Of a stretch of DNA of 64,000 nucleotides, positions 10,701 through 22,569 are shown piece by piece. The notes under the pieces were generated by a model. The model saw only the letters and a program-made list of their open reading frames with translations. It was not told where the DNA came from and made no database searches. The position numbers and the translations under genes are program-made. The number at the start of each line of letters is the position of its first letter. Position 1 is the stretch's first letter. This DNA comes from Mediterranea massiliensis (GTDB lineage Bacteria; Bacteroidota; Bacteroidia; Bacteroidales; Bacteroidaceae), in NCBI RefSeq assembly GCF_900128475.1, contig NZ_LT635836.1, forward strand, positions 324,526 through 388,525, written 5' to 3'.

Positions 10701-10838
10701 ACGAAGCACTTCGTGAGGTTCTCATACAGTGCTTCATCACCCCCTCAGGAAGTGCTTCGTGACACCCTGACGAAGCACTGTGTCGCACCCTCACGAAGCA
10801 CCGTGTCAGGAAGCCACAAAGCACTGCGAACTCCTGCC
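10701..10838 (+). repeat. Array A: six 23-bp tandem units with core ACGAAGCACT / AGTGCTTCGT
   Basis: Units begin at 10701, 10724, 10747, 10770, 10793 and 10816, each exactly 23 bp long. ACGAAGCACT or a one-base variant begins the units at 10701, 10770, 10793 and 10816. The units at 10724 and 10747 carry the complement AGTGCTTC at the same place. 10701-10714 is a palindrome, and 10751-10760 with 10770-10779 form a 10-bp inverted repeat. Unit ends are similar (CCCTC, CCCTG, AGCC). The array lies just after the DUF1573 terminator. The rest of the gap to 11036 shows no feature I can name. Confidence 0.8.
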
Positions 10839-11036
10839 AACCTCTGAAGACACTCCATCCCTCCCCCGAAATCCAGTCCCAAGAAACATCAACACTCGCC
10901 CGGCTGGATATCCTGCACGCATTTATCACATGGATTATTTTGACACCTCCCTTTTTTTTGCTTTCTTTGGCCTTCAAAACAAGGAATATAGCGAAAGAAA
11001 TCATTTTATTCTAAAAACAATATCAAACATTCTGCT

Positions 11037-13028
11037 ATGAAACAGGAAGAAGAACAAGTGACCGGTCTGCCGGAGAACGCATTCCGCGAACTGAAGCCGG
11101 GCGAAACGTACAACCCGCTGATGAGTCCGGGCAAGAACTATCCCGAAGTAAACGTATGGTCGGTGTCGTGGGGCATCTGCATGGCCATCCTCTTCTCGGC
11201 TGCCGCCGCCTATCTGGGACTGAAGGTGGGCCAGGTATTCGAAGCCGCCATCCCCATCGCCATCATCGCCGTCGGCGTGTCGAGTGCCGCCAAGCGCAAG
11301 CAGGCCCTGGGCGAGAACGTCATCATCCAGTCCATCGGCGCCAGTTCGGGCGTCATCGTGGCCGGCGCCATCTTCACCCTGCCCGCCCTCTACATCCTGC
11401 AGGAAAGCTATCCCGAGGAAGTGACCGTCACCTTCGCGCAGGTATTCATCAGCTCCCTGCTGGGTGGTGTGCTGGGCATCCTGTTCCTCATTCCCTTCCG
11501 CAAATACTTCGTCAGCGACATGCACGGCAAGTACCCCTTCCCCGAAGCGACGGCCACCACACAGGTGCTCGTGTCGGGCGAGAAGGGCGGCAGCCAGGCC
11601 AAGCCGCTGCTGGCAGCCGGCCTGATAGGCGGTCTGTACGACTTCATCGTGGCCACCTTCGGCTGGTGGAACGAGAACTTCACCACCCGCTTCTGCTCGT
11701 GGGGCGAGATGCTGGCCGAAAAGACCAAGCTGGTGTTCAAGGTGAACGTCGGTGCGGCCGTGCTGGGCTTGGGCTACATTGTCGGCCTAAAGTACGCCGC
11801 CATCATCTGCTTCGGCTCGCTGGCCGTGTGGTGGATCATCATCCCCGGCATGTCCATCTTCTGGGGCGACGCCGTGCTGAACCAGTGGAATCCTGAAATC
11901 ACCCAGACCGTCGGCCAGATGTCGCCCGAACAGATATTCACCTACTACGCCAAGAGCATCGGCATCGGCGGCATTGCCATGGCGGGCATCATCGGCATCA
12001 TCAAGTCCTGGGGCATCATCAAGAGCGCCGTGGGGCTGGCTGCTAAGGAAATGGGCGGCAAGTCGAAGGCCGAGGCCAACGTCATCCGCACCCAGCGCGA
12101 TCTCTCGATGAAGTTCATCGCCATCGGCTCCCTCATCACACTGGTACTGGTGTTCCTCTTCTTCTACTTCGACGTGATGCAGGGCAACCTGATGCACACC
12201 GTCGTAGCCATCCTGCTCGTGGCAGGCATCGCCTTCCTCTTCACCACCGTAGCGGCCAACGCCATTGCCATCGTGGGCACCAACCCCGTGTCGGGCATGA
12301 CGCTGATGACACTCATCCTGGCTTCGGTAGTCATGGTGGCCGTCGGCTTGAAAGGCCCGGGCGGCATGGTAGCGGCACTGGTCATGGGCGGCGTAGTCTG
12401 CACGGCCCTGTCCATGGCAGGAGGCTTCATCACCGACCTGAAGATAGGCTACTGGCTGGGCACGACTCCCGTCAAGCAGGAAGCGTGGAAGTTCCTGGGC
12501 ACCATCGTCTCGGCAGCCACGGTAGGCGGCGTGATGATTATCCTGAACAAGACCTACGGCTTCACCAGCGGACAGCTGGCCGCCCCGCAGGCCAACGCCA
12601 TGGCAGCTGTCATCGAGCCGCTGATGAACGGTGTAGCCGCTCCTTGGTTGCTCTACGGCATCGGCGCCGTGCTGGCCATCGTGCTCACGCTGCTCAAGGT
12701 GCCTGCCCTGGCCTTTGCCCTGGGTATGTTCATCCCGCTCGAACTGAACATTCCGCTGCTGGTGGGCGGTGCCATCAACTGGTATGTGACAACCCGCAGC
12801 AAGGACGCCAAGGTCAACACCGAACGCGGTGAGAAGGGTACCCTGCTGGCTTCCGGCTTCATCGCCGGCGGTGCGTTGATGGGTGTGGTCAGTGCCGGCA
12901 TGCGTTTCGGAGGCATCAATCTGGTCAACGATGCCTGGATTGCCAACACGTGGTCACAAATTGTGGCACTGGTTGCCTATGCCATCCTGATATTCTACTT
13001 CATCAAAGCATCCATGAAAATCAAATAA
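11037..13028 (+). CDS. OPT family oligopeptide transporter
   Basis: This 663-residue inner-membrane protein has about 14-16 hydrophobic helices. OPT family blocks are clear: the start LPENAFRELKPGETYNPLMS, then AAYLGLKVGQVFEAAIPIAI and GENVIIQSIGASSGVIVAGA, and near the C-terminus ALAFALGMFIPLELNIPLLVGG. OPT carriers import oligopeptides or metal chelates by proton symport, and in bacteria the substrate is mostly untested. It stands alone between array A and the hydrolase gene 15 bp downstream, which could share its transcript. Confidence 0.93.
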   Translation: MKQEEEQVTGLPENAFRELKPGETYNPLMSPGKNYPEVNVWSVSWGICMAILFSAAAAYLGLKVGQVFEAAIPIAIIAVGVSSAAKRKQALGENVIIQSIGASSGVIVAGAIFTLPALYILQESYPEEVTVTFAQVFISSLLGGVLGILFLIPFRKYFVSDMHGKYPFPEATATTQVLVSGEKGGSQAKPLLAAGLIGGLYDFIVATFGWWNENFTTRFCSWGEMLAEKTKLVFKVNVGAAVLGLGYIVGLKYAAIICFGSLAVWWIIIPGMSIFWGDAVLNQWNPEITQTVGQMSPEQIFTYYAKSIGIGGIAMAGIIGIIKSWGIIKSAVGLAAKEMGGKSKAEANVIRTQRDLSMKFIAIGSLITLVLVFLFFYFDVMQGNLMHTVVAILLVAGIAFLFTTVAANAIAIVGTNPVSGMTLMTLILASVVMVAVGLKGPGGMVAALVMGGVVCTALSMAGGFITDLKIGYWLGTTPVKQEAWKFLGTIVSAATVGGVMIILNKTYGFTSGQLAAPQANAMAAVIEPLMNGVAAPWLLYGIGAVLAIVLTLLKVPALAFALGMFIPLELNIPLLVGGAINWYVTTRSKDAKVNTERGEKGTLLASGFIAGGALMGVVSAGMRFGGINLVNDAWIANTWSQIVALVAYAILIFYFIKASMKIK

Positions 13029-13043
13029 CATTCCGCACATACC

Positions 13044-13913
13044 ATGAGAACTTTCATCTTATCCGTTTTATTGTCTGTAACAACCATGTTATCTGCACAA
13101 ACTACCCTTGAACTGCCGCTCTGGCCGGCCGGAGCTCCCAACAGCAACGGCCTGACCGGACCAGAAGAATTGTTGGAAGGAGGACGGGTGGCCAATGTAG
13201 TCGCCCCCTCCATCACCGTCTACCGGCCTGCCTGCCCCAACGGCATGGCCATCATCATGTGTCCCGGAGGCGGCTATGCCCGCCTGGCCATGAACCACGA
13301 AGGCCACGACATGGCCGCCTGGCTCAACACGCAAGGCATCACCTACGTCGTACTGAAGTACCGCATGCCCAACGGCCACCATGAAGTGCCGCTGAGCGAT
13401 GCCGAACAGGCCATCCGCCTCGTACGCCAGAATGCCGCAGAATGGGGCGTCCGTCCGGACCGTATCGGCATTATGGGAGCCTCGGCCGGAGGACACCTGG
13501 CCGCCTCGCTCGCCACGCTCTACAGCAGTGACGAAACGCGTCCCGACTTCCAAATTCTGTTCTACCCCGTCATTTCCATGGAGTTAGATTTTATTCACGG
13601 CAGCTCAGGCCTAAGCCTTTTGGGCGACCATCCCTCGCAGGAACTGAAAGACCGCTACACACTGGAGAAGCAGGTAAACGCCCAGACTCCCCCCGCCTTC
13701 ATCATGCTCTCGGCCGACGACGGCTCCGTGCCGCCAGCCAATAGCATCCACTACCTCGAAGCGCTGCTGCAACACCACGTACCGGCCACCCTACACATTT
13801 ATCCTTCAGGAGGCCACGGCTGGGGCTTCAAGGACTCGTTCGCCTACAAGCGCCAATGGACCGGCGAACTGGAGAAATGGCTGCGTGAAGAACTTAAAAT
13901 TGACCGAAAATGA
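13044..13913 (+). CDS. Secreted alpha/beta hydrolase (esterase, BD-FAE-like)
   Basis: This 289-residue protein has an N-terminal signal (MRTFILSVLLSVTTMLSAQ). The alpha/beta-hydrolase fold is shown by the oxyanion loop CPGGGYARLAMNHEG, the nucleophile elbow GASAGG with Ser147, the acid in LSADDGSVPPANS (Asp225/226) and His258 in SGGHGWG. The N-terminal motif LPLWPAGAPNSNG is typical of Bacteroidetes esterases often labelled acetyl-xylan or feruloyl esterase. It probably acts on acetylated or other esterified sugars in the periplasm. The real substrate is not shown by the sequence. The stop overlaps the next start by four bases (ATGA). Confidence 0.88.
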   Translation: MRTFILSVLLSVTTMLSAQTTLELPLWPAGAPNSNGLTGPEELLEGGRVANVVAPSITVYRPACPNGMAIIMCPGGGYARLAMNHEGHDMAAWLNTQGITYVVLKYRMPNGHHEVPLSDAEQAIRLVRQNAAEWGVRPDRIGIMGASAGGHLAASLATLYSSDETRPDFQILFYPVISMELDFIHGSSGLSLLGDHPSQELKDRYTLEKQVNAQTPPAFIMLSADDGSVPPANSIHYLEALLQHHVPATLHIYPSGGHGWGFKDSFAYKRQWTGELEKWLREELKIDRK

Positions 13914-14692
13914 AATCATCCGTCTGCATGCTGCTGCTCGCGGCAGCTTCCCTGTCGCTGATAGCCGCCGGCCAGGAGTCCGGCGGCCAGCTTGTACTGA
14001 ACACCGCCCTCACCTATCTGGGCAAGCCTTATGTGGCCCATACCCTGGAGGTGAACGATGAAGAGCAACTGGTCGTCAACCTCGATGAGGTGGACTGCAC
14101 CACGTTTGTGGAATACGTGCTGGCCCAGTCACTGGCCGCCACCCGAGGCGGGGACATGAAAGACTATCTGACCCGCATCCGCTACCGCGACGGACGCATC
14201 GACGGCTATACCTCGCGCCTGCACTACATCGCCGAATGGGTGGAAAGCGGAGTGAAGAACGGATTCATCGAGGACGTGACGGCGGCCTGCAGCCCGGACA
14301 TCCTGACGCTGCAGCTCTCGTTCATGTCCACGCATCCCGATGCCTACCGCCACCTGAAGTCCTCGCCCGAAAACGTAAGAAAGATGCAGGACATAGAGGC
14401 CCGGCTCTCCGGCCGCTCCTTCCACTACCTGCCCAAAGACAAAATCACCGACGAAGGCCCCGACTGGATCAAGGACGGCGACATCTTCTGCATCACGACC
14501 CGCATCGCCGGGCTGGACGTAGTTCATCTCGGCTTTGCCTGCCACCGCGACGGCCAGCTGAAACTGCTGCATGCCTCGTCCAGTTACAAGCAGGTGACCT
14601 TGTCCAAAGGTTCCTTTGCCCAGATGTTCCGCCAGAACGACAGCTGGACGGGCGTACGGGTATTGCGCCTGAAACAAAGTCCCCGCCCGTAA
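13910..14692 (+). CDS. DUF1460 protein (NlpC/P60-like amidase or peptidase fold)
   Basis: This 260-residue protein has a signal peptide (MKSSVCMLLLAAASLSLIAAG). A DUF1460 domain follows, a papain-like fold related to NlpC/P60. The catalytic Cys is likely in LDEVDCTTFVEYVLA, and a histidine follows later in GLDVVHLGFACHRDG. Known family structures suggest cell-wall amidase activity, so a periplasmic muropeptide or amide hydrolase is the best guess. It overlaps the hydrolase gene by four bases and is therefore probably coupled to it. Downstream lies array B, not a gene. Confidence 0.88.
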   Translation: MKSSVCMLLLAAASLSLIAAGQESGGQLVLNTALTYLGKPYVAHTLEVNDEEQLVVNLDEVDCTTFVEYVLAQSLAATRGGDMKDYLTRIRYRDGRIDGYTSRLHYIAEWVESGVKNGFIEDVTAACSPDILTLQLSFMSTHPDAYRHLKSSPENVRKMQDIEARLSGRSFHYLPKDKITDEGPDWIKDGDIFCITTRIAGLDVVHLGFACHRDGQLKLLHASSSYKQVTLSKGSFAQMFRQNDSWTGVRVLRLKQSPRP

Positions 14693-14758
14693 CCGTCCTG
14701 CCACCGGCCTGCCGCTTTCCTGCGGCCGCACCGTTCCGATGCCCGTAGCAGACCGCCG

Positions 14759-14824
14759 GTACTTCCATTGAAGTACTCCAGTACTCGTACGCAAGTACTG
14801 GAGTAATCCGCTGAAAGTACTGCC
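14759..14824 (+). repeat. Array B: three 22-bp tandem units with core AGTACT
   Basis: Units start at 14759, 14781 and 14803 and are exactly 22 bp long. GTAC recurs at 14759 and 14781 and, in a second register, at 14773, 14795 and 14817. The arms 14776-14785 and 14794-14803 form a perfect 10-bp inverted repeat (CTCCAGTACT) with an 8-base loop. No T-run follows. It lies between the DUF1460 stop and the DUF4105 promoter. Confidence 0.75.
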
Positions 14825-14929
14825 ACTTTCCCCTCACCATTCTTCAGACAAGCCGCCCGCTTGTGTCCAAAGACAACGGATTTCCCCATTTTTTCTGATG
14901 CCACCGGCTGATAAATGCTGATTTATAAT

Positions 14930-14937
14930 TAAATTTG
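14930..14937 (+). promoter_or_regulatory. Putative promoter (-7 box TAAATTTG) of the DUF4105 gene
   Basis: An exact TAnnTTTG match overlaps an in-frame TTG at 14935. This excludes that TTG as start and supports ATG 14959. Confidence 0.6.
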
Positions 14938-14958
14938 CGCCGCAAATCCACCAAGAAA

Positions 14959-16200
14959 ATGCAACGGACTCTATATACCTATATTATATATATAACAATT
15001 CTTCTGTGCACCCTGGCCTGCCCCCGCCTGCGGGCGGCCGAAACGACGACACCTCCCGAAGACGACGGCATCCGCCTCAGCCTGCTGACCTGCGGGCCGG
15101 GAACGGAAATCTACTCCCTCTTCGGACACACGGCTCTCCGCTACGAAGATCGCCGGCGGGGCATTGATGCCGTGTTCAACTACGGCCTCTTCAGCTTCGA
15201 CACACCGAACTTCGTCCTGCGCTTCACGCTGGGCGAAACGTATTACCAGCTGGGAGCGACGGACTACAAATACTTTCTGGCAGAATACCAGATGACCAAC
15301 CGCGACGTATGGCAGCAGACGCTGAACCTCAGCTCCGAGGAAAAACGCCGGCTGATAGCCCTGCTGGAAGAGAACTACCGTCCGGAGAACCGCGTCTATC
15401 TCTACAACTTCTTCCACGACAACTGCTCCACCCGTCCGCGCGACCTGGTGGAACGTACCGTGAAAGGCCGCCTCCACTATGCCGATGACATGACGACGAC
15501 CGACACCGGCCGCAGCTTCCGCGACATTGTCCACCAATATTGCAAGGGGGATCCGTGGTCGCAGTTCGGCATAGACCTCTGCCTGGGCAGCGAGGCCGAC
15601 CGCCCCATCAGCCGCCGTCAGATGATGTTTGCTCCCTTCTACCTGAAAGATTTCTTTGCCACCGCCATGCTCGCCGATTCGACCGGCACCCGCGCCATCC
15701 CGCTGGTGAGCCATACGGAGCAGGTGGTCACCGCCTCGCCCGAAGACAAGGAAACGGGACTTCCGCTTCCCAGCCCGATGACTTGTGCCCTGATACTCCT
15801 GGCCGCCGTTGCTGCCGCCACATGGTACGGCATCTGCCAAGGGAAAAGTCTGTGGGGCATCGACCTCGTCCTCTTCCTCGCGGCCGGCCTGGGTGGATGC
15901 ATCCTCGCCTTCCTGGTCCTGCTGTCGAAACACCCCGCCGTGAGCCCCAACTACTTGCTCTTCGTGCTTCATCCGCTACACCTTTTCTGCCTGCCATGGA
16001 TGCTGAAAAAGGTCATCCGAAAGGAAAAAAGCCGCTATATGATGGCAAATCTTGCCGTTTTAACACTTTTTATAGTGCTTTGGGCGCTCATTCCGCAGAA
16101 AATCAATTTAGCTGTATTACCTTTGGCACTGTGTTTGCTAGAACGTTCGGCAGGCAACCTGATATTGTCACATAAACAAGCTACGAAACAGAAGAAATGA
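14959..16200 (+). CDS. DUF4105 membrane protein (Lnb-type N-terminal periplasmic domain)
   Basis: This 413-residue protein has a signal or anchor (MQRTLYTYIIYITILLCTLAC). A periplasmic DUF4105 domain follows to about residue 250, with conserved SLLTCGPGTEIYSLFGHTALR, FNYGLFSFDTPNFVLRF and the Cys/His pair in NFFHDNCSTRPRDLVE. About five C-terminal membrane helices start near ALILLAAVAAATWY. The FGH and HDNCSTR pattern suggests a hydrolase or peptidase-like active site, but the function is unproven. The start is set by the promoter box at 14930. The stop overlaps the next gene by four bases, so the two are translated together. Confidence 0.88.
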   Translation: MQRTLYTYIIYITILLCTLACPRLRAAETTTPPEDDGIRLSLLTCGPGTEIYSLFGHTALRYEDRRRGIDAVFNYGLFSFDTPNFVLRFTLGETYYQLGATDYKYFLAEYQMTNRDVWQQTLNLSSEEKRRLIALLEENYRPENRVYLYNFFHDNCSTRPRDLVERTVKGRLHYADDMTTTDTGRSFRDIVHQYCKGDPWSQFGIDLCLGSEADRPISRRQMMFAPFYLKDFFATAMLADSTGTRAIPLVSHTEQVVTASPEDKETGLPLPSPMTCALILLAAVAAATWYGICQGKSLWGIDLVLFLAAGLGGCILAFLVLLSKHPAVSPNYLLFVLHPLHLFCLPWMLKKVIRKEKSRYMMANLAVLTLFIVLWALIPQKINLAVLPLALCLLERSAGNLILSHKQATKQKK

Positions 16201-17765
16201 AGAAAGGACTGATTACCTCCATACTGGTGCTGACCTTCGGCAGCATGCAGGCACAGCCGCTGCCCGCTACGCCCAAGCTGGTCGTCACCCTGAACATCGA
16301 CCAGCTGCGCACCGACTACCTGGAGGCGTTCTCGTCGTTGTATGGAGAAAAGGGCTTCAAGCGCCTCATGCGCGAAGGCAAGGTGTTCTGCCAGGCCGAG
16401 ATGCCTTTCAGCAAGCCCGACCGCGCGTCGGCCACCGCCACCCTCTTCACAGGTTGTTCGCCCGCCACCCACGGCATCATCGCAGGCAAGTGGATGGACA
16501 TGTCCACCCTGACGCCGCGCAGCTGTGTGGACGACCCCAACTACATGGGCAACTATACCAACCAAAGCAGCTCGCCCGCCCAACTGCTCACGTCGACCGT
16601 GGCCGACGAGCTGAAGATAGCCACCCGCAACAACGCCAAGGTCTACGCCATCGCCCCCTACCGCGACGCGGCTATCCTGAGTGCCGGCCATGCGGCCGAC
16701 GGTGCCTTCTGGCTCAACAACAAGAACGGGAAGTGGTGCAGCACCACCTATTATCAGGAGTTCCCCGAGTGGCTCAACCAGTACAACGATTCCTGCTCCG
16801 TCGATTTCCGCATCAAGGACATCGTCTGGACCCCCCTCCGTCCGGTAGCCGACTACAAATACCTGTCCGACTGGCGTACGGAGCCCTTCAAATACATCTT
16901 TGAGACCGAGCGCGAGAACAAGTTCTACCGTCTCTCGGCCAGTCCCTTCGTCAACGACGAAGTCAATCTGCTGGCCGCCAGGCTGCTGGAAAAGAGCGGC
17001 ATCGGGCGCGACGGCATACCCGACCTGCTGGCGCTGACCTACTATGCCGGCAACTACAACCACCGCAGCACCCGCGAATGTGCCATGGAGATGCAGGACA
17101 CCTACACGCGGCTGGACCGTAGCATCGCCACCCTGCTCGAGCTCATCGACAAGCAGGTGGGGCTGCAGAACACCATCGTCTGCATCACCTCGACGGGCTA
17201 TGCCGACCCCGAACCGGCCGATACGGGCATCTACCGCATCCCCGGAGGCGAATTCCACCTGAACCGCTGCGCCACGCTGCTCAACATGTACCTCATGGCC
17301 ACATACGGTGCAGGGCTGTACGTGGAAGCCTACTACGACCAACAAATATACCTCAACCATAAACTGCTGGAAGACAAGCAGCTCGACCTGACGGATATAC
17401 TGGAAAAATCGGCAGCCTTCCTGGTTCAGTTCAGCGGCGTGGACAAAGTCTACACGTCCCACCAGCTGCTGCTCGGCTCCTGGTCTCCCCAGATCGACCC
17501 CGTCCGCAACAGCTATCACCGCAAACGTTCGGGCGACCTGGTCGTAGAAGTGCTGCCGGGGTGGACCATCGTCCGGGACAACGGCGCGGACAGCCGCGTG
17601 GTTCGTTCCGCCGAAACACCTGCTCCACTGATTCTGATGGGCGGCGGCATCAAGGCCGAAATCATCCGCACACCCGTCAGCACCGACCGCATCGCCCCCA
17701 CCCTGACCAAGGTGATGCGCATCCGCGCCCCCAACGGTTGCAAAGCCTCTCCGCTCAACCTCTGA
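16197..17765 (+). CDS. Alkaline-phosphatase-superfamily protein, probably lacking metal ligands
   Basis: This 522-residue secreted protein (signal MKKGLITSILVLTFGSMQAQ) is related to PafA-type phosphatases. The first metal-site motif is kept (LNIDQLRTDYLEAF, Asp35), as is FTGCSPATHGI. The expected nucleophile region reads SKPDRASATATLFTG, without the usual T-x-x-GH pattern. The D-x-x-x-H pair is GNYNH, with Asn for Asp. The late ADHG motif is STGYADPE, with no Asp-His. By my unaided alignment most catalytic residues are lost, so this may be a non-enzymatic binding or scaffold protein. It overlaps the DUF4105 gene and ends about 120 bp before the secA promoter. Confidence 0.82.
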   Translation: MKKGLITSILVLTFGSMQAQPLPATPKLVVTLNIDQLRTDYLEAFSSLYGEKGFKRLMREGKVFCQAEMPFSKPDRASATATLFTGCSPATHGIIAGKWMDMSTLTPRSCVDDPNYMGNYTNQSSSPAQLLTSTVADELKIATRNNAKVYAIAPYRDAAILSAGHAADGAFWLNNKNGKWCSTTYYQEFPEWLNQYNDSCSVDFRIKDIVWTPLRPVADYKYLSDWRTEPFKYIFETERENKFYRLSASPFVNDEVNLLAARLLEKSGIGRDGIPDLLALTYYAGNYNHRSTRECAMEMQDTYTRLDRSIATLLELIDKQVGLQNTIVCITSTGYADPEPADTGIYRIPGGEFHLNRCATLLNMYLMATYGAGLYVEAYYDQQIYLNHKLLEDKQLDLTDILEKSAAFLVQFSGVDKVYTSHQLLLGSWSPQIDPVRNSYHRKRSGDLVVEVLPGWTIVRDNGADSRVVRSAETPAPLILMGGGIKAEIIRTPVSTDRIAPTLTKVMRIRAPNGCKASPLNL

Positions 17766-17888
17766 TTTTTCATGACAAGGCCCTCGCCTGCCCCTGTCTT
17801 TCCCGTCTTCCGCTCCCGTCTGTTGCAAGAAAGAACGGAATAAAGGAAAAAACTCGGCAGAACGCTGTGTCCTCTGTGTTGAAATGAT

Positions 17889-17896
17889 TACCTTTG
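17889..17896 (+). promoter_or_regulatory. Putative secA promoter (-7 box TACCTTTG)
   Basis: An exact TAnnTTTG match lies 57 bp before the chosen secA start. It lies inside the open extension that begins at 17884, so the longer start is unlikely. Confidence 0.6.
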
Positions 17897-17952
17897 CAGA
17901 GGTAAAATTATCTATCAATCAAACAGCTAATAATAATAAAAACAATTATAAA

Positions 17953-21285
<3,333 letters not shown>

Positions 21286-21312
21286 AAGGAAGTAACGTTA
21301 CTCCCACTTAAC

Positions 21313-21357
21313 AAAAGCCTCGAACGGTTAAAAACCGTTCGGGGCTTTTATATTTTC
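21313..21357 (+). terminator. Intrinsic terminator after secA
   Basis: The arms AAAAGCCTCGAACGGTT and AACCGTTCGGGGCTTTT pair around a short A-rich loop and are followed by TATATTTT. Confidence 0.93.
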
Positions 21358-21368
21358 AACGAAAAGAG

Positions 21369-21376
21369 TACTTTTG
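21369..21376 (+). promoter_or_regulatory. Putative promoter (-7 box TACTTTTG) of the DUF6340 gene
   Basis: An exact TAnnTTTG match lies 26 bp before ATG 21402 and just after the secA terminator. Confidence 0.55.
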
Positions 21377-21401
21377 TTCAGGATTAAAGATTTTGAGAAC
21401 T

Positions 21402-22505
21402 ATGAAGAAAAGACTCCTTTATTGTCTGGCCATGACAGGCATCCTTTGCCTGACCGCCTGCCAAAGCATCGAGCAACTTTCAATAGACTATATGCTGCCG
21501 GCCGAAGTCAGCTTTCCCGCCGACCTGAAACGGGTAGGCATTGTAAACAATATGCCTGCAACGCCGGACAACAAACTCATCACAAGCGACACACGAAAGG
21601 GGAAAGCCGAAACGGAGATTGCCCGACGGACAGACTATTACAACGGAGATGCCCGACTCACTACCGAGTCATTGGCAAAAGCTGTGGCAGACGCCAACTA
21701 CTTTGACCTGGTTGTCATCTGCGATTCTGCGCTCCGAAGCCAGGACATTACCCCACGCGAAAGCACACTGTCGCAAACCGAGGTACGCCAACTGACCGAC
21801 GAACTGGGAGTCGACTTCCTCCTGTCGCTGGAAAACATCCAACTGAGCAGCCTGAGGAGAGTCAGCTACCTGCCCGACTGGCAGGTGTACTATGGAACCG
21901 TCGATGCCAAGGTTTACCCGACTGTCAAAGTATATCTCCCGACTCGCTCCACCCCGATGGTTACCGTCACTCCCACAGACAGCATCTTCTGGGAAGCCAC
22001 CGGTAGCAGTGAGACACAAATATTCACCAAACTAATTCCAGAAAAAGACATGATAGAGCAGGCATCGGAGTTTGCCGGCAGCGTTCCGGTCAAGTATCTG
22101 ATTCCCTATTGGACTACCGCCACCCGCTACCTCTTCACAGGAGGTACCGTCAACATGCGCGACGCAGCCGTTTTCGTCAAGGAAAAGAACTGGCCCGCAG
22201 CCATTGAATTATGGAAAGTTGAATATGAACATAAGAAAGGTAAGTCCAAAATGTATGCCGCCTACAACATTGCCTTGGGGTATGAAATGCAGGACAGTAT
22301 CAGCCAAGCCTACGACTGGGCACTGAAAGCGCAGAAAATAGCCGAACAAGTGGACGGCATCGGTGAAAAGAGCAGCCAAGGCCTCTATGCCAGCGACATT
22401 CCCAACTATCTCATGACCAGCGCTTATGTAAACGAACTGAAGACCCGTCGGGAAGGACTGACACGGCTGAAGGTCCAAATGAATAGAAATAATGACGATT
22501 TTTAA
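21402..22505 (+). CDS. DUF6340 family lipoprotein
   Basis: This 367-residue protein has a lipoprotein signal, MKKRLLYCLAMTGILCLTAC, with lipobox LTAC and Cys20. The N-terminal half carries LKRVGIVNNMP and a later ELGVDFLLSLENIQL. The C-terminal part (about 255-330) looks like TPR-type helices, for example WPAAIELWKVEYEHKKGK followed by KMYAAYNIALGYEMQ. This matches the Bacteroidetes DUF6340/tetratricopeptide lipoproteins of unknown function. An upstream in-frame TTG at 21393 is possible, but the ATG fits the signal peptide. It is bounded by the secA terminator and by the next promoter, so it is likely transcribed alone. Confidence 0.85.
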   Translation: MKKRLLYCLAMTGILCLTACQSIEQLSIDYMLPAEVSFPADLKRVGIVNNMPATPDNKLITSDTRKGKAETEIARRTDYYNGDARLTTESLAKAVADANYFDLVVICDSALRSQDITPRESTLSQTEVRQLTDELGVDFLLSLENIQLSSLRRVSYLPDWQVYYGTVDAKVYPTVKVYLPTRSTPMVTVTPTDSIFWEATGSSETQIFTKLIPEKDMIEQASEFAGSVPVKYLIPYWTTATRYLFTGGTVNMRDAAVFVKEKNWPAAIELWKVEYEHKKGKSKMYAAYNIALGYEMQDSISQAYDWALKAQKIAEQVDGIGEKSSQGLYASDIPNYLMTSAYVNELKTRREGLTRLKVQMNRNNDDF

Positions 22506-22536
22506 AGAAAATATGCCAACGTTGCCATTTTTTTCC

Positions 22537-22544
22537 TACCTTTG
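22537..22544 (+). promoter_or_regulatory. Putative promoter (-7 box TACCTTTG)
   Basis: An exact TAnnTTTG match lies 25 bp before the start of the acidic protein gene at 22570. Confidence 0.55.
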
Positions 22545-22569
22545 AAAGGTGTAACAGAACATTTGCCAT

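Noticed and set aside
10701..10838. CRISPR array
   Set aside because: Units are 22-23 bp without the alternation of a constant repeat and unique spacers, and there are no cas genes in the window.
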